NCBI GenBank assembly: GCA_002404055.1
Contig: DHIZ01000069.1
Span: forward strand, 1 to 25,118
Length of the DNA stretch: 25,118 bases
Direction: 5' to 3'
Origin: Chloroflexi bacterium UBA4733
Lineage (GTDB): Bacteria > Chloroflexota > UBA4733
Shown here piece after piece: positions 6,639 through 13,904 of this stretch (the first letter of the stretch is position 1; every line of letters starts with the position of its first letter). The notes under the pieces are model-generated. The model saw only the letters and a program-made list of their open reading frames with translations. It was not told the DNA's origin and made no database searches. The position numbers were made by a program, and so were the translations under genes.

Positions 6639-7835
6639 ATGCTCCCAGTGACACCACCGCAACTGGCCGAAGTCTTCACACCCCAGCGGCTCCTGCTTGG
6701 CCCTGGCCCGGCCAACGTTTCGCCGCGCGTGCTGGCGGCGGCGCTGGCGCCGCTCCTGGGCCACCTGGACCCTGTGTATCTCGGCTTGATGAACGATGTC
6801 CAGGCCGGCTTGCGGTACGCCTTCCAGACGGCAAATCGTACAACGCTGGCCGTTGCCGGCACGGGCAGCGCCGGTATGGAGGCCGCGGTCTGCAGCCTGA
6901 TCGAACCCGGCGACGTTGCCGTCATCGGCGTTTGCGGGTACTTCGGCAACCGGCTGGTCGAGGTGGCGGAACGCTGCGGCGCAACCGTCGTCCGGGTTGA
7001 GGGCGAGTGGGGCCGTCCGCTGGACGCGGAGGCGCTGCGCAAGGCCTGTGCGCAGCACAAACCCAAAGTCCTGATCGCCGTGCATGCGGAAACGTCCACC
7101 GGCGTATTGCAGCCGGTGGCGCCGCTGGCTGCCGCCGCGCACGACAACGGCGCGCTGCTGTTGCTGGACACCGTCACATCCCTTGGTGGCTGCGCAGTTT
7201 GCCTGGACGAGTGGGGCGTGGACGCCGCCTACAGCGGCTCCCAGAAGTGTCTTGGCGCCCTGCCCGGCCTCTCGCCGGTCAGTTTCTCCGAGCGTGCCGT
7301 CGCGGCGGTCAACGCACGCCAACGACCGGTACAGAGCTTCTACCTCGATGTCCCGCTGGTAGAGCGTTACTGGTCGGCCGAGCGCCTGTACCACCACACC
7401 GCGCCAATCACGCTGACCTACGCGCTGCGCGAGGCCCTGCGTGTGGTTATTGAGGAGGGACTGGAGGCGCGCTGGGCACGTCACCGCCGTGTCTCCGATG
7501 GCTTCCGTGCGGGCATCCTGGCGATGGGACTGAAGTTGCTCGTGCCGGAGGAACTTCACCTGCCACAATTGACAACGGTGCTGATCCCAGAGGGCATCGA
7601 CGACGCGGCGGTCCGCAAGGCGCTGCTTGGCGACTGGAACATCGAGATTGGCGGCGGCCTCGGCCCCTACCGCGGCAAACTGTGGCGGGTCGGCTTGATG
7701 GGGGCCTCCTGCACCCCTGCAAACGCACTCACGCTGCTCGACGCGCTCGGTCAGATCCTCGGGCGCCTGGGCGCACGCGCCGATACCGGCGCCGGCCAGG
7801 TGGCCGCGCTGGAAGTTCTTGGTCGAGCGTCCTGA
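6639..7835 (+). CDS. class V aminotransferase (serine-pyruvate/alanine-glyoxylate type)
   Basis: This PLP enzyme belongs to the serine-pyruvate/alanine-glyoxylate aminotransferase group, which interconverts glyoxylate or pyruvate with glycine, alanine or serine. Visible blocks: N-terminal 'LLLGPGPANVSPRVL', cofactor-phosphate region 'AGTGSAGMEAAVCSLIEPGD', 'HAETSTGVLQPV', the PLP-aspartate strand 'LLLLDTVTSLGG', and the Schiff-base lysine K203 in 'YSGSQKCLGALPGLSP'. The C-terminal 'GLGPYRGKLWRVGLMG' carries the substrate-carboxylate arginine. At 398 residues it is full length. The start has AAAGGA upstream. Exact substrate cannot be fixed from sequence; purine-linked ureidoglycine and phosphonate aminotransferases share these motifs. 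It converges on the LarA-like gene, which handles 2-hydroxyacids, a possible but unproven functional link. Confidence 0.9.
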   Translation: MLPVTPPQLAEVFTPQRLLLGPGPANVSPRVLAAALAPLLGHLDPVYLGLMNDVQAGLRYAFQTANRTTLAVAGTGSAGMEAAVCSLIEPGDVAVIGVCGYFGNRLVEVAERCGATVVRVEGEWGRPLDAEALRKACAQHKPKVLIAVHAETSTGVLQPVAPLAAAAHDNGALLLLDTVTSLGGCAVCLDEWGVDAAYSGSQKCLGALPGLSPVSFSERAVAAVNARQRPVQSFYLDVPLVERYWSAERLYHHTAPITLTYALREALRVVIEEGLEARWARHRRVSDGFRAGILAMGLKLLVPEELHLPQLTTVLIPEGIDDAAVRKALLGDWNIEIGGGLGPYRGKLWRVGLMGASCTPANALTLLDALGQILGRLGARADTGAGQVAALEVLGRAS

Positions 7836-7838
7836 GGC

Positions 7839-7870
7839 GGCGCGTCAGGAGCGCTGGTCGAGGACGCGCC
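7839..7870. terminator. hairpin between convergent genes
   Basis: GGCGCGTC (7839-7846) pairs perfectly with GACGCGCC (7863-7870) across a 16-base loop, in the 77-base gap between the aminotransferase and LarA-like genes. There is no T-run. The position suits a shared terminator, but the stem is short. Confidence 0.3.
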
Positions 7871-7912
7871 GTATCCCGCTGACGCCGGTGGCAACGGCGG
7901 CGCAGGTCGCGT

Positions 7913-9163
7913 CTACGGCGTTTCGTTCTCAGCGATCTGCATCGCCGAACAGGGGAACACTGCCACTCGCGCGTGGTGGCCGTGCTTGGCCCGCAGCGTG
8001 GCGATGACTTTGGGCCATTCGTTGCAGAACGTCACATCCTCCCGCGCCGCCGGCGACAGGTCCCGCTCGTTGATGCCGGGCGAGAAGATGATCATGTCGC
8101 GCGGCGCGACTGCCCGCCGCGGGCTGCTCGTATCGAAGTTCTGGCCGAGGAACATACCGGGACCCATAAGGGAATGGAAGCCGGCGCCCTCTGATGCGGC
8201 AGTGCAGACGACAACCGTGCCGCGCTCGTGAGCGATCGGCGTCGCTGCGGTGTTCCACACGTTGAAGGCCAGATTGAGTTGGGCATACTCCGTGTCTTTG
8301 GGAAAGGCAGTCAGGACGCAGACATCGACGCCGCTGGGCACGGGTGTGCCGTAGGTGCGGCGCGCCACCTCCACTCCGGCGCGGTGAGCGGCGACGACAT
8401 CACCGACGACTAGATGGGCGATGCCGCGCCGGCTGGTCAGGACAGCGTTGACGATAGCGTCGATGCCGGCCAAACGAGCGCACTCCTCCACCTCCAGCCG
8501 GAACTCGGTAACGGTCTGGGCCACGCCTCCGCGCGGCCCGCCTGGTCCGTGCAGTGCCCGAGCCGTGGCGATGCCGGCCACACCGGGCGCCAGCAACTTC
8601 GCGCCACCGGCGAAGCCTGGCGAGCCGTGCGGGGTGATTCCGCCGACCAGCACCTTGAACTCCGCAGCCATGACGAGGCGATTGATGTGGACCGGTGTGC
8701 CGCGTTTCGTCTGACCGATATCGACGCAATCGTCCCAGGAAAAGTGGTTGCGCACCAACATCGTGTCAACGATCTCCTGGCCGACCTTCCAGGCCATCTC
8801 TTCCCGCGTCAACTGGCGATGGTTGGCCACGCCAATAATGATGACCACACGCTCGCGGCTGATACCGGCCTGCGCCAACTCGTCCAACAACGGCGGCAGC
8901 AGGCGGTGGGCGGGGGTCGGGCGAGAGAGGTCGTCGACGACGATAGCGGCGCTCTTCTTGCCCCTGGCCAGCTCTCGAAGGCGTGGAACGCCAATCGGCT
9001 GCGCAAAGGCTGCCCGGATCCCGTCCTCGCCAATGTCGGCGCCATCGCGCGAGGCACACCGTTCAACCGCCCACTCCGCAGGGAACGTCAAAGGAAACTC
9101 ACGATCCTCGAACCAGGAGGCCCAGGGAATGCTGATCGTCTGCTCTGCGACTACCGTAACCAT
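7913..9163 (-). CDS. LarA-type nickel-pincer 2-hydroxyacid racemase/epimerase homologue
   Basis: LarA enzymes use a nickel-pincer nucleotide bound to a lysine to racemise lactate or other 2-hydroxyacids by hydride transfer. Key elements are present: 'VVDDLSRPTPAHRLLPPLL' (the DHTRPTP-like block, residues about 76-93), H115 in 'GVANHRQLT' (LarA H108 position), and 'GGITPHGSPGFAGGAKLLAPG', where H179 and K189 keep the exact 10-residue spacing of LarA H174 and K184. The 416-residue length is right. I take the ATG at 9163, whose upstream GGAGAGAAAGG can serve as ribosome binding site; the open frame to 9220 runs into the predicted promoter. No larB, larC or larE lies in the window, so cofactor genes must be elsewhere. 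The substrate is unknown. Confidence 0.85.
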   Translation of the reverse strand: MVTVVAEQTISIPWASWFEDREFPLTFPAEWAVERCASRDGADIGEDGIRAAFAQPIGVPRLRELARGKKSAAIVVDDLSRPTPAHRLLPPLLDELAQAGISRERVVIIIGVANHRQLTREEMAWKVGQEIVDTMLVRNHFSWDDCVDIGQTKRGTPVHINRLVMAAEFKVLVGGITPHGSPGFAGGAKLLAPGVAGIATARALHGPGGPRGGVAQTVTEFRLEVEECARLAGIDAIVNAVLTSRRGIAHLVVGDVVAAHRAGVEVARRTYGTPVPSGVDVCVLTAFPKDTEYAQLNLAFNVWNTAATPIAHERGTVVVCTAASEGAGFHSLMGPGMFLGQNFDTSSPRRAVAPRDMIIFSPGINERDLSPAAREDVTFCNEWPKVIATLRAKHGHHARVAVFPCSAMQIAENETP

Positions 9164-9216
9164 CGGGGACCTTTCTCTCCAACGAGTGGCGTTGCTGCCT
9201 GCCATCTGTCGGCCGA

Positions 9217-9245
9217 ACAATAGCAGTCGGGTACTCCGCTGTCAA
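9217..9245 (-). promoter_or_regulatory. sigma70-type promoter for the LarA-like gene
   Basis: On the minus strand a consensus TTGACA (9240-9245) is followed after exactly 17 bases by TATTGT (9217-9222). Transcription would start near 9210, giving a leader of about 47 bases to the ATG at 9163. This is the best -35 in the window. Confidence 0.6.
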
Positions 9246-9267
9246 AGGCGCTGCGTCCCTGCCGGAG

Positions 9268-10035
9268 TCAGTTCCTGACGCGAGGACCACGTCGCGCCAG
9301 CGCCGCCGCTGCTGCCAGCAGACAGCCGAAGCCACCAACTCCCAGTGCTATCTGATATGCCTGTAGTGTCGGCGCTGCCGTGCCTGGTGGCGGCGGTGTC
9401 AGTCTCTCCGGAGCAGACGTAGGTGCGTTCGTCGCGGACGAAGGCGTGGTGATGTTGGTTACGGACGCAGAGGTGGTGACATTCGTTACGGGCGCGGGCG
9501 TAGCGACGCTTGCCTTGGCCGCGGCCTGTTGCGCGCGCGCGGCCGCAACAGCGGGCTGTGGCGCCGGCGCCGCGCCTGCCGCCGCAAGAGGCGGTGTGCG
9601 CGACGTGGTCGCGGCGGCCGACGTGGTCGCCGCGGCAAAGCCTTGCACCGGCGCCGGCGCGCCGCCCGAGGGCCCGGACTGAGCGACGACTGAGCTGGAC
9701 GTGGCGACGCCGGATGCCGACCGGCCCAGGGCGAGGGAGAGGCCCAGGGTGAGCAAGAGCACGGCGGCAGCGGAGAGAAAGCTGAGCGGCAGCAGGGGAC
9801 GCGGCGGGAGACGGCGTGGCGCGGTGGTCGGCGGCAGCAGGAAGGATCGCGGTAGCTCGGGCGCCGGGAGGTTGCCCAGCAAGGTCGCTGTCGTTTGCAG
9901 TGATTGCAAGCGATCGCGACAACGCGCACAGCCGGTCAAGTGTCGCTCCACCTGGCGACGTTGGTCCGGGCCCAGACCATCCACCGTGAGATCGGCGAGG
10001 AGGGCGTCGGGATGCTCGTCCGGCAACTGACTCAC
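9268..10035 (-). CDS. zinc-finger anti-sigma factor, membrane anchored
   Basis: The first 45 residues are a zf-HC2 anti-sigma domain with the zinc ligands H32, C36 and C39 in 'VERHLTGCARCRDRL'. A membrane helix (about 81-104, 'LLPLSFLSAAAVLLLTLGLS') follows, then about 120 residues of Ala/Pro/Thr/Ser-rich low complexity containing degenerate VTN-T-T-S repeats ('SVTNVTTSASVTNITTPS'), and a second hydrophobic helix (about 229-248) before a basic tail. This predicts a cytoplasmic domain that holds the sigma factor and an extracytoplasmic wall-spanning linker that may sense envelope state. The GTG start overlaps the sigma stop by 4 bases (GTGA), so the pair is translationally coupled. The second hydrophobic segment at the C-terminus is less common for this family. 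Confidence 0.88.
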   Translation of the reverse strand: MSQLPDEHPDALLADLTVDGLGPDQRRQVERHLTGCARCRDRLQSLQTTATLLGNLPAPELPRSFLLPPTTAPRRLPPRPLLPLSFLSAAAVLLLTLGLSLALGRSASGVATSSSVVAQSGPSGGAPAPVQGFAAATTSAAATTSRTPPLAAAGAAPAPQPAVAAARAQQAAAKASVATPAPVTNVTTSASVTNITTPSSATNAPTSAPERLTPPPPGTAAPTLQAYQIALGVGGFGCLLAAAAALARRGPRVRN

Positions 10036-10658
10036 TCCCGCCCCTTTGTGTCGCTATACAGAGAACGTAGGCCCGAGGGCAAGAGTTCCGGACGCTCCGC
10101 CAGCCAGTCGCGCAGCCTGCCCCTCCCCCTGCTGAGCCGCGACTTGACAGTGCCGACGTTGGTGTGTTCCACCTCAGCCGCCTCGGCGTAGCTATAGCCT
10201 TGCACGTCACACAGAATGACGATGGCGCGCTGGTCCGGCGGCAGCGCGCTGAGCCCGGCGCTGAGGTGACGTCCCAGCTCGCCACTGACCGCCAGTTGCT
10301 CCGGGTCGGGGGCCTCACCTGCCAGTCGCTCCGTCTCGGGCTGTTCGGCCAGGATGGCGTCGTAGGAGCGCTCCGGGCGGCGGCGGCGCGTGCGCAGCAC
10401 GTCATAGCAGCGGTTCACCAGGATGCGCGTCAGCCAGGCGCGAAAGCTGCCGCCGTGGTAAGAACCGAGATGCTGCCAGGCTGCCAGCAGGCTCTCCTGC
10501 GTCACGTCAGCAGCCGACGGGTCATCGCCGAGCATGCGGACTGCGATGGTATACAGGGTGCGCTGGTGCGGCTCGATCAGGCGATTGAAGGCGGCCAGAT
10601 CGCCGGACCTGGCGCGCGCCAACAGGCGCTCTTCCGCCGCGCCGTCAGACGGCTGCAC
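10032..10658 (-). CDS. ECF-type RNA polymerase sigma factor
   Basis: This is a group 4 sigma factor of 208 residues. Region 2 spans 'IEPHQRTLYTIAVRMLGDDP' to 'ADVTQESLLAAWQHLGSYHG' and 'SFRAWLTRILVNRCYDVLRT'. Region 4 contains 'LSALPPDQRAIVILCDVQGY' and the helix-turn-helix 'SYAEAAEVEHTNVGTVKSRL'. I choose the GTG at 10658 because AAAGG lies 9 bases upstream and the family homology starts a few residues later; the frame stays open to 10781, but that stretch is not family-like. It overlaps the anti-sigma gene by 4 bases. In such modules the sigma factor usually activates its own operon and close neighbours, so the divergent lipoprotein gene at 10752 is a candidate target. Confidence 0.93.
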   Translation of the reverse strand: MQPSDGAAEERLLARARSGDLAAFNRLIEPHQRTLYTIAVRMLGDDPSAADVTQESLLAAWQHLGSYHGGSFRAWLTRILVNRCYDVLRTRRRRPERSYDAILAEQPETERLAGEAPDPEQLAVSGELGRHLSAGLSALPPDQRAIVILCDVQGYSYAEAAEVEHTNVGTVKSRLSRGRGRLRDWLAERPELLPSGLRSLYSDTKGRE

Positions 10659-10751
10659 CGGGCGGAACCTTTCTGCTGCAGCGGTCGTTCCAGAGCATAT
10701 ACACCGTCGGTATCGTACCGCCGGCCTCAGCATCCAGAAAGGTGGCTCGCC

Positions 10752-11762
10752 ATGCGTCCTGCCCCAATGCACCCCTCGCACCCATTGCCTTCATCTTGCC
10801 GATTCGCCTCGATCTTCGCTGTTCTCCTCCTCCTAGCGCTCGCTCTCGGCGGCTGCGGGCTCGGCACACGTGCCTCGCAGTCATCCGCTGCCAACGCCAA
10901 GGCGGTCCAGGCAATGCCGCCGACCAACTCGGCGGCGCAGGGCCAGGCAGTCGCGCCGGCACTGCGTGCTGTTGGTGCGCCGGTGGCCGGCGCTGCGGCC
11001 GCTAGCGGCGCGGCAGTGGTCAACCAGGTCATCCCTTTACCCAGCCTGGCCTCGGGTCAGATGCTGATTCGGTCCGGCCAGATCGAGCTGGAGGCCAAAG
11101 ATCCGGCGGCGCTGGTGGATCAGGTGCGTCAGATCGCGACGGCTGCCAGCGCCGGCGCCGATGCAGGGTACGTTGCCGACGAGCGGTTGCAGTCGAGCAA
11201 TGGCGTCTACACTGCCACGATCACCATCAATGTGCCGGCGCCTGCCTTCGCAACCGTGATGCAAGCGCTGCGTGGCCTGGGCAGCCGCGTCCTCAACGAG
11301 ACGAGCAGCAGCCAGGACGTCACCGAACAATTCGTCGATGTGGACGCCCAGTTGCAGGCCCTGCGCGCCACCCAGGCGCAGTTGCTGCAACTGCTCGGCA
11401 AGACGCAGCAGGTATCGGACACGCTGGCCGTACAGCGGGAGCTGTCGAACGTGGACACCCAGATCAACCAACTGGAAGGCCGGGAAAACTACCTGAAGGC
11501 CCATAGCGCGTTCTCGACCATCGTGGTGACGATCCATCCCCCGGTTACCGCCGCGCCAACGCCAACGACAGCGTGGAGTCCCCTGCATGCGCTGCTGAGC
11601 GCCATCGCCGCGCTCGGCGTTGTGGGGCAAGGTGCACTGGACGCAGCAATCTGGCTCCTGGTCTTTGGCGTGCCGTTGGCCGCTCTGGCGCTCATTGGCC
11701 TGGCAATGCAACGCGGGATTGCGCGAACGCTACGCGGTCGGCGGGGTACACCGACGCCGTAG
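10752..11762 (+). CDS. DUF4349-domain lipoprotein
   Basis: The 336-residue product has a lipoprotein signal: a hydrophobic run at residues 20-32 and lipobox ALGGC with C35. After an Ala-rich spacer, the DUF4349 domain runs from 'GQMLIRSGQIELEAKDPAAL' (about 115) through 'TATITINVPAPAFATVMQAL', 'SSSQDVTEQFVDVDAQLQAL', a coiled-coil block of Gln/Leu heptads (about 200-250), to 'ENYLKAHSAFSTIVVTIHPP'. A C-terminal membrane helix (about 300-322) ends in an Arg-rich cytoplasmic tail. The role of DUF4349 is unknown; it is often a surface protein near ECF sigma genes. The start at 10752 has AAAGGTGG upstream. The divergent gap of 93 bases to the sigma gene is shared promoter space, but I could not assign elements with confidence. 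Confidence 0.85.
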   Translation: MRPAPMHPSHPLPSSCRFASIFAVLLLLALALGGCGLGTRASQSSAANAKAVQAMPPTNSAAQGQAVAPALRAVGAPVAGAAAASGAAVVNQVIPLPSLASGQMLIRSGQIELEAKDPAALVDQVRQIATAASAGADAGYVADERLQSSNGVYTATITINVPAPAFATVMQALRGLGSRVLNETSSSQDVTEQFVDVDAQLQALRATQAQLLQLLGKTQQVSDTLAVQRELSNVDTQINQLEGRENYLKAHSAFSTIVVTIHPPVTAAPTPTTAWSPLHALLSAIAALGVVGQGALDAAIWLLVFGVPLAALALIGLAMQRGIARTLRGRRGTPTP

Positions 11763-11796
11763 TTCACTACCGCGCTACCCAGTTGCTGGTGGCGAG

Positions 11797-11802
11797 TATA
11801 AT
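11797..11802 (+). promoter_or_regulatory. consensus -10 for the EF-G-like gene
   Basis: A perfect TATAAT lies 54 bases upstream of the ATG at 11856, in the 93-base gap after the DUF4349 gene. No good -35 hexamer is present at 16-18 bases. It would drive the EF-G/TyrA-like pair independently of the lipoprotein. Confidence 0.4.
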
Positions 11803-11855
11803 CCGATGCCTACTCGAGACGCGGAAACGCGTTGCCTGTCGGTAGAGGAGGTTCA

Positions 11856-13904
11856 ATGAAGGAATACCCGCCAGCCCAGATTCGCAATGTTGCGCTCATC
11901 TCCCACGGTGGCGCCGGGAAGACCACGCTGACCGAGGCCCTGCTCTTTGCGGCCGGCGCGATCAGCCGGCGTGGCAGCGTAGAGGAGGGTAACACGGTCT
12001 CCGACCACGACCCGGAGGAGCAGCGACGGCAGATTTCCCTCGGCCTGAGCGTGTGCCCGTTGGCGTGGCGTGATTGCAAGGTCAACCTGCTGGATACGCC
12101 CGGCTATTCGGACTTCGTGGGCGAAGTCAAGCAGGCCATCCGGATCGCCGATGCGGCCATCTTGCAAGTCTGCGCCGTCAACGGCGTGGAAGTGGGTACC
12201 GAACTGGTCAACCAATACGCCGGCGAGCGGCAGTTGCCCATGCTTGCCGTGATCGGACGCATGGATCGCGAGCACGCCGACTTCGTGCGTGCCGTCGAGG
12301 GCATCAAGAGCCTGCTCGGTAGCCGGGCGGTCGTGCTGCAACTGCCGATCGGTCAAGAGCGCAGCCTGCGCGGTTACGTCGACCTGGTGTCGCAACGGGC
12401 CTACCTCAGCGCCGATGGCTCTGTGCTGGAAGCAGAGGCGCCATCGGAGTTGGCCGACCAGGTTGCTGAGGCGCGGGAGGCGCTGATCGACGCCATCGCG
12501 GAACTGGACGACGACCTGCTGGCAAAATACCTGGATGGCCAGGAGATCACGGCGGACGAGTTGTGGCCGGTTATCAAGCAAGGCGCAAGGAATGGCACGA
12601 TTGTTCCTGTGGTCTGTACCGCGGCGTCATTAGGCATCGGCGTCAGTGCGCTGCTCGATGCCATCGTCGATTGCCTCCCGTCGCCCCAGGAAGCCGGCAG
12701 CGCCGACCTGAAAGGGCCGCTGGCAGCGCTCATCTTCAAGACCACCAGCGACCCCTTTGTCGGCAAGGTCAGCTATTTGCGCGTGTTTTCTGGAACGTTT
12801 CGCGCCGATGCGCACGTCTGGAACAGCAGCCGCCAGCACGAGGAACGCGTGGCCCAGGTAGCGACGGTGCGCGGCCACAATCAGGAAGTTGCAGGTGACG
12901 TGGTGGCCGGGGATATCGGAGCCATCAATAAGCTCGGCAGTACCGCTACCGGCGACACGCTCTGCCACCGCGACCACCCGGTCGTGTTGGACGGCATTGC
13001 CTACCCCGAACCGGCCTTCCATGTGTCCGTTGAGCCCCGGACCAAGGCTGACCTGGACAAGCTCGGCCCGGCGCTGAGTCGGCTGATGGAGGAAGACCAC
13101 ACCATCACGGTCCACAAGGATGGCGACACCGGCCAGACGATCCTGTCGGGCATGGGTGAGATGCACCTGGAAGTCGCCATGGAGCGCCTGCGGAACAAGT
13201 ACAAGCTGGAACTCGTGCTGGACGTGCCGCGTGTGCCGTACCGCGAGACGATACGCGGCAGCGGGAAGGCGCAGGGTAAGCACAAGAAGCAAACCGGTGG
13301 ACATGGCCAGTTTGGGGACGTCTGGATCGCCTTGGAACCGGCGGAGACCGGCGCCGGCTATCAGTTCGTCGACCGTGTGGTCGGAGGCTCGGTGCCGCGC
13401 AACTTCATCCCGGCGGTCGACAAGGGTATCCAGGAGACGCTGGCAGAAGGCCTGGTCAGCGGCAACCGGGTTGTCGACATTCGCGCCATCCTCTACGATG
13501 GCTCGTACCATCAAGTCGATTCCTCGGAAATGGCGTTCAAGTTGGCGGCCGGCATCGCCGTCCGCAAGGCAGCCGAACAGGCGCGTCCGGTGATTCTGGA
13601 GCCTATTCTCAACGTCACGATCACCGTCCCCGAAGGCAGCATGGGCGACGTGATGAGTGACCTCAACACCAAACGAGCGCGCATTGAAGGGATGGAACCG
13701 ACCGGGACCGGTTTGCAGCGCATCAAGGCGCAAGCGCCGCAAGCCGAGATGCTGCGTTACGCCATCGACTTGCGCTCCATCACCCAGGGCCGCGGCGCCT
13801 TCAGCACGAGCTTCTCCCACTACGAAGAAGTACCGGCGCACACTGCAGAGCAGGTCAAGGAAGCGGCAGCGCATCGGCGGGACCACGAGCCCGCGCACGT
13901 GTGA
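11856..13904 (+). CDS. EF-G-like translational GTPase (EF-G2 type paralogue)
   Basis: This 682-residue protein has all five EF-G domains: GTPase domain (P-loop 'SHGGAGKTTL' about 16-25, G3 'DTPGYSDF' from D80), domain II, domain III ('HITVHKDGDTGQTILSGMGE'-like segment near 415-435), domain IV ('HKKQTGGHGQFGDVWIALEP', then 'NFIPAVDKGIQETLAEG') and domain V ('LEPILNVTITVPEGSMGDVM'). The divergent P-loop and 'QRRQISLGLS' switch I place it with EF-G2 paralogues rather than the main translocase. The G4 base-recognition motif, normally NKxD, reads G134-R-M-D137, so guanine specificity may be altered. GAGGAGG 4 bases upstream sets the start at 11856. Its stop overlaps the next gene's GTG. The cellular role of EF-G2 proteins is poorly defined. 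Confidence 0.9.
   Translation: MKEYPPAQIRNVALISHGGAGKTTLTEALLFAAGAISRRGSVEEGNTVSDHDPEEQRRQISLGLSVCPLAWRDCKVNLLDTPGYSDFVGEVKQAIRIADAAILQVCAVNGVEVGTELVNQYAGERQLPMLAVIGRMDREHADFVRAVEGIKSLLGSRAVVLQLPIGQERSLRGYVDLVSQRAYLSADGSVLEAEAPSELADQVAEAREALIDAIAELDDDLLAKYLDGQEITADELWPVIKQGARNGTIVPVVCTAASLGIGVSALLDAIVDCLPSPQEAGSADLKGPLAALIFKTTSDPFVGKVSYLRVFSGTFRADAHVWNSSRQHEERVAQVATVRGHNQEVAGDVVAGDIGAINKLGSTATGDTLCHRDHPVVLDGIAYPEPAFHVSVEPRTKADLDKLGPALSRLMEEDHTITVHKDGDTGQTILSGMGEMHLEVAMERLRNKYKLELVLDVPRVPYRETIRGSGKAQGKHKKQTGGHGQFGDVWIALEPAETGAGYQFVDRVVGGSVPRNFIPAVDKGIQETLAEGLVSGNRVVDIRAILYDGSYHQVDSSEMAFKLAAGIAVRKAAEQARPVILEPILNVTITVPEGSMGDVMSDLNTKRARIEGMEPTGTGLQRIKAQAPQAEMLRYAIDLRSITQGRGAFSTSFSHYEEVPAHTAEQVKEAAAHRRDHEPAHV

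Noticed and set aside
6440..6640. T-box or other riboswitch leader before the aminotransferase
   Set aside because: The segment has hints such as GAGAGGACGAG, but the conserved T-box core (UGGNACCGCG) and a terminator stem are missing.
10659..10781. Longer N-terminus for the ECF sigma factor
   Set aside because: The extra 41 residues are not family-like and occupy the divergent promoter region; GTG 10658 has a proper ribosome binding site.
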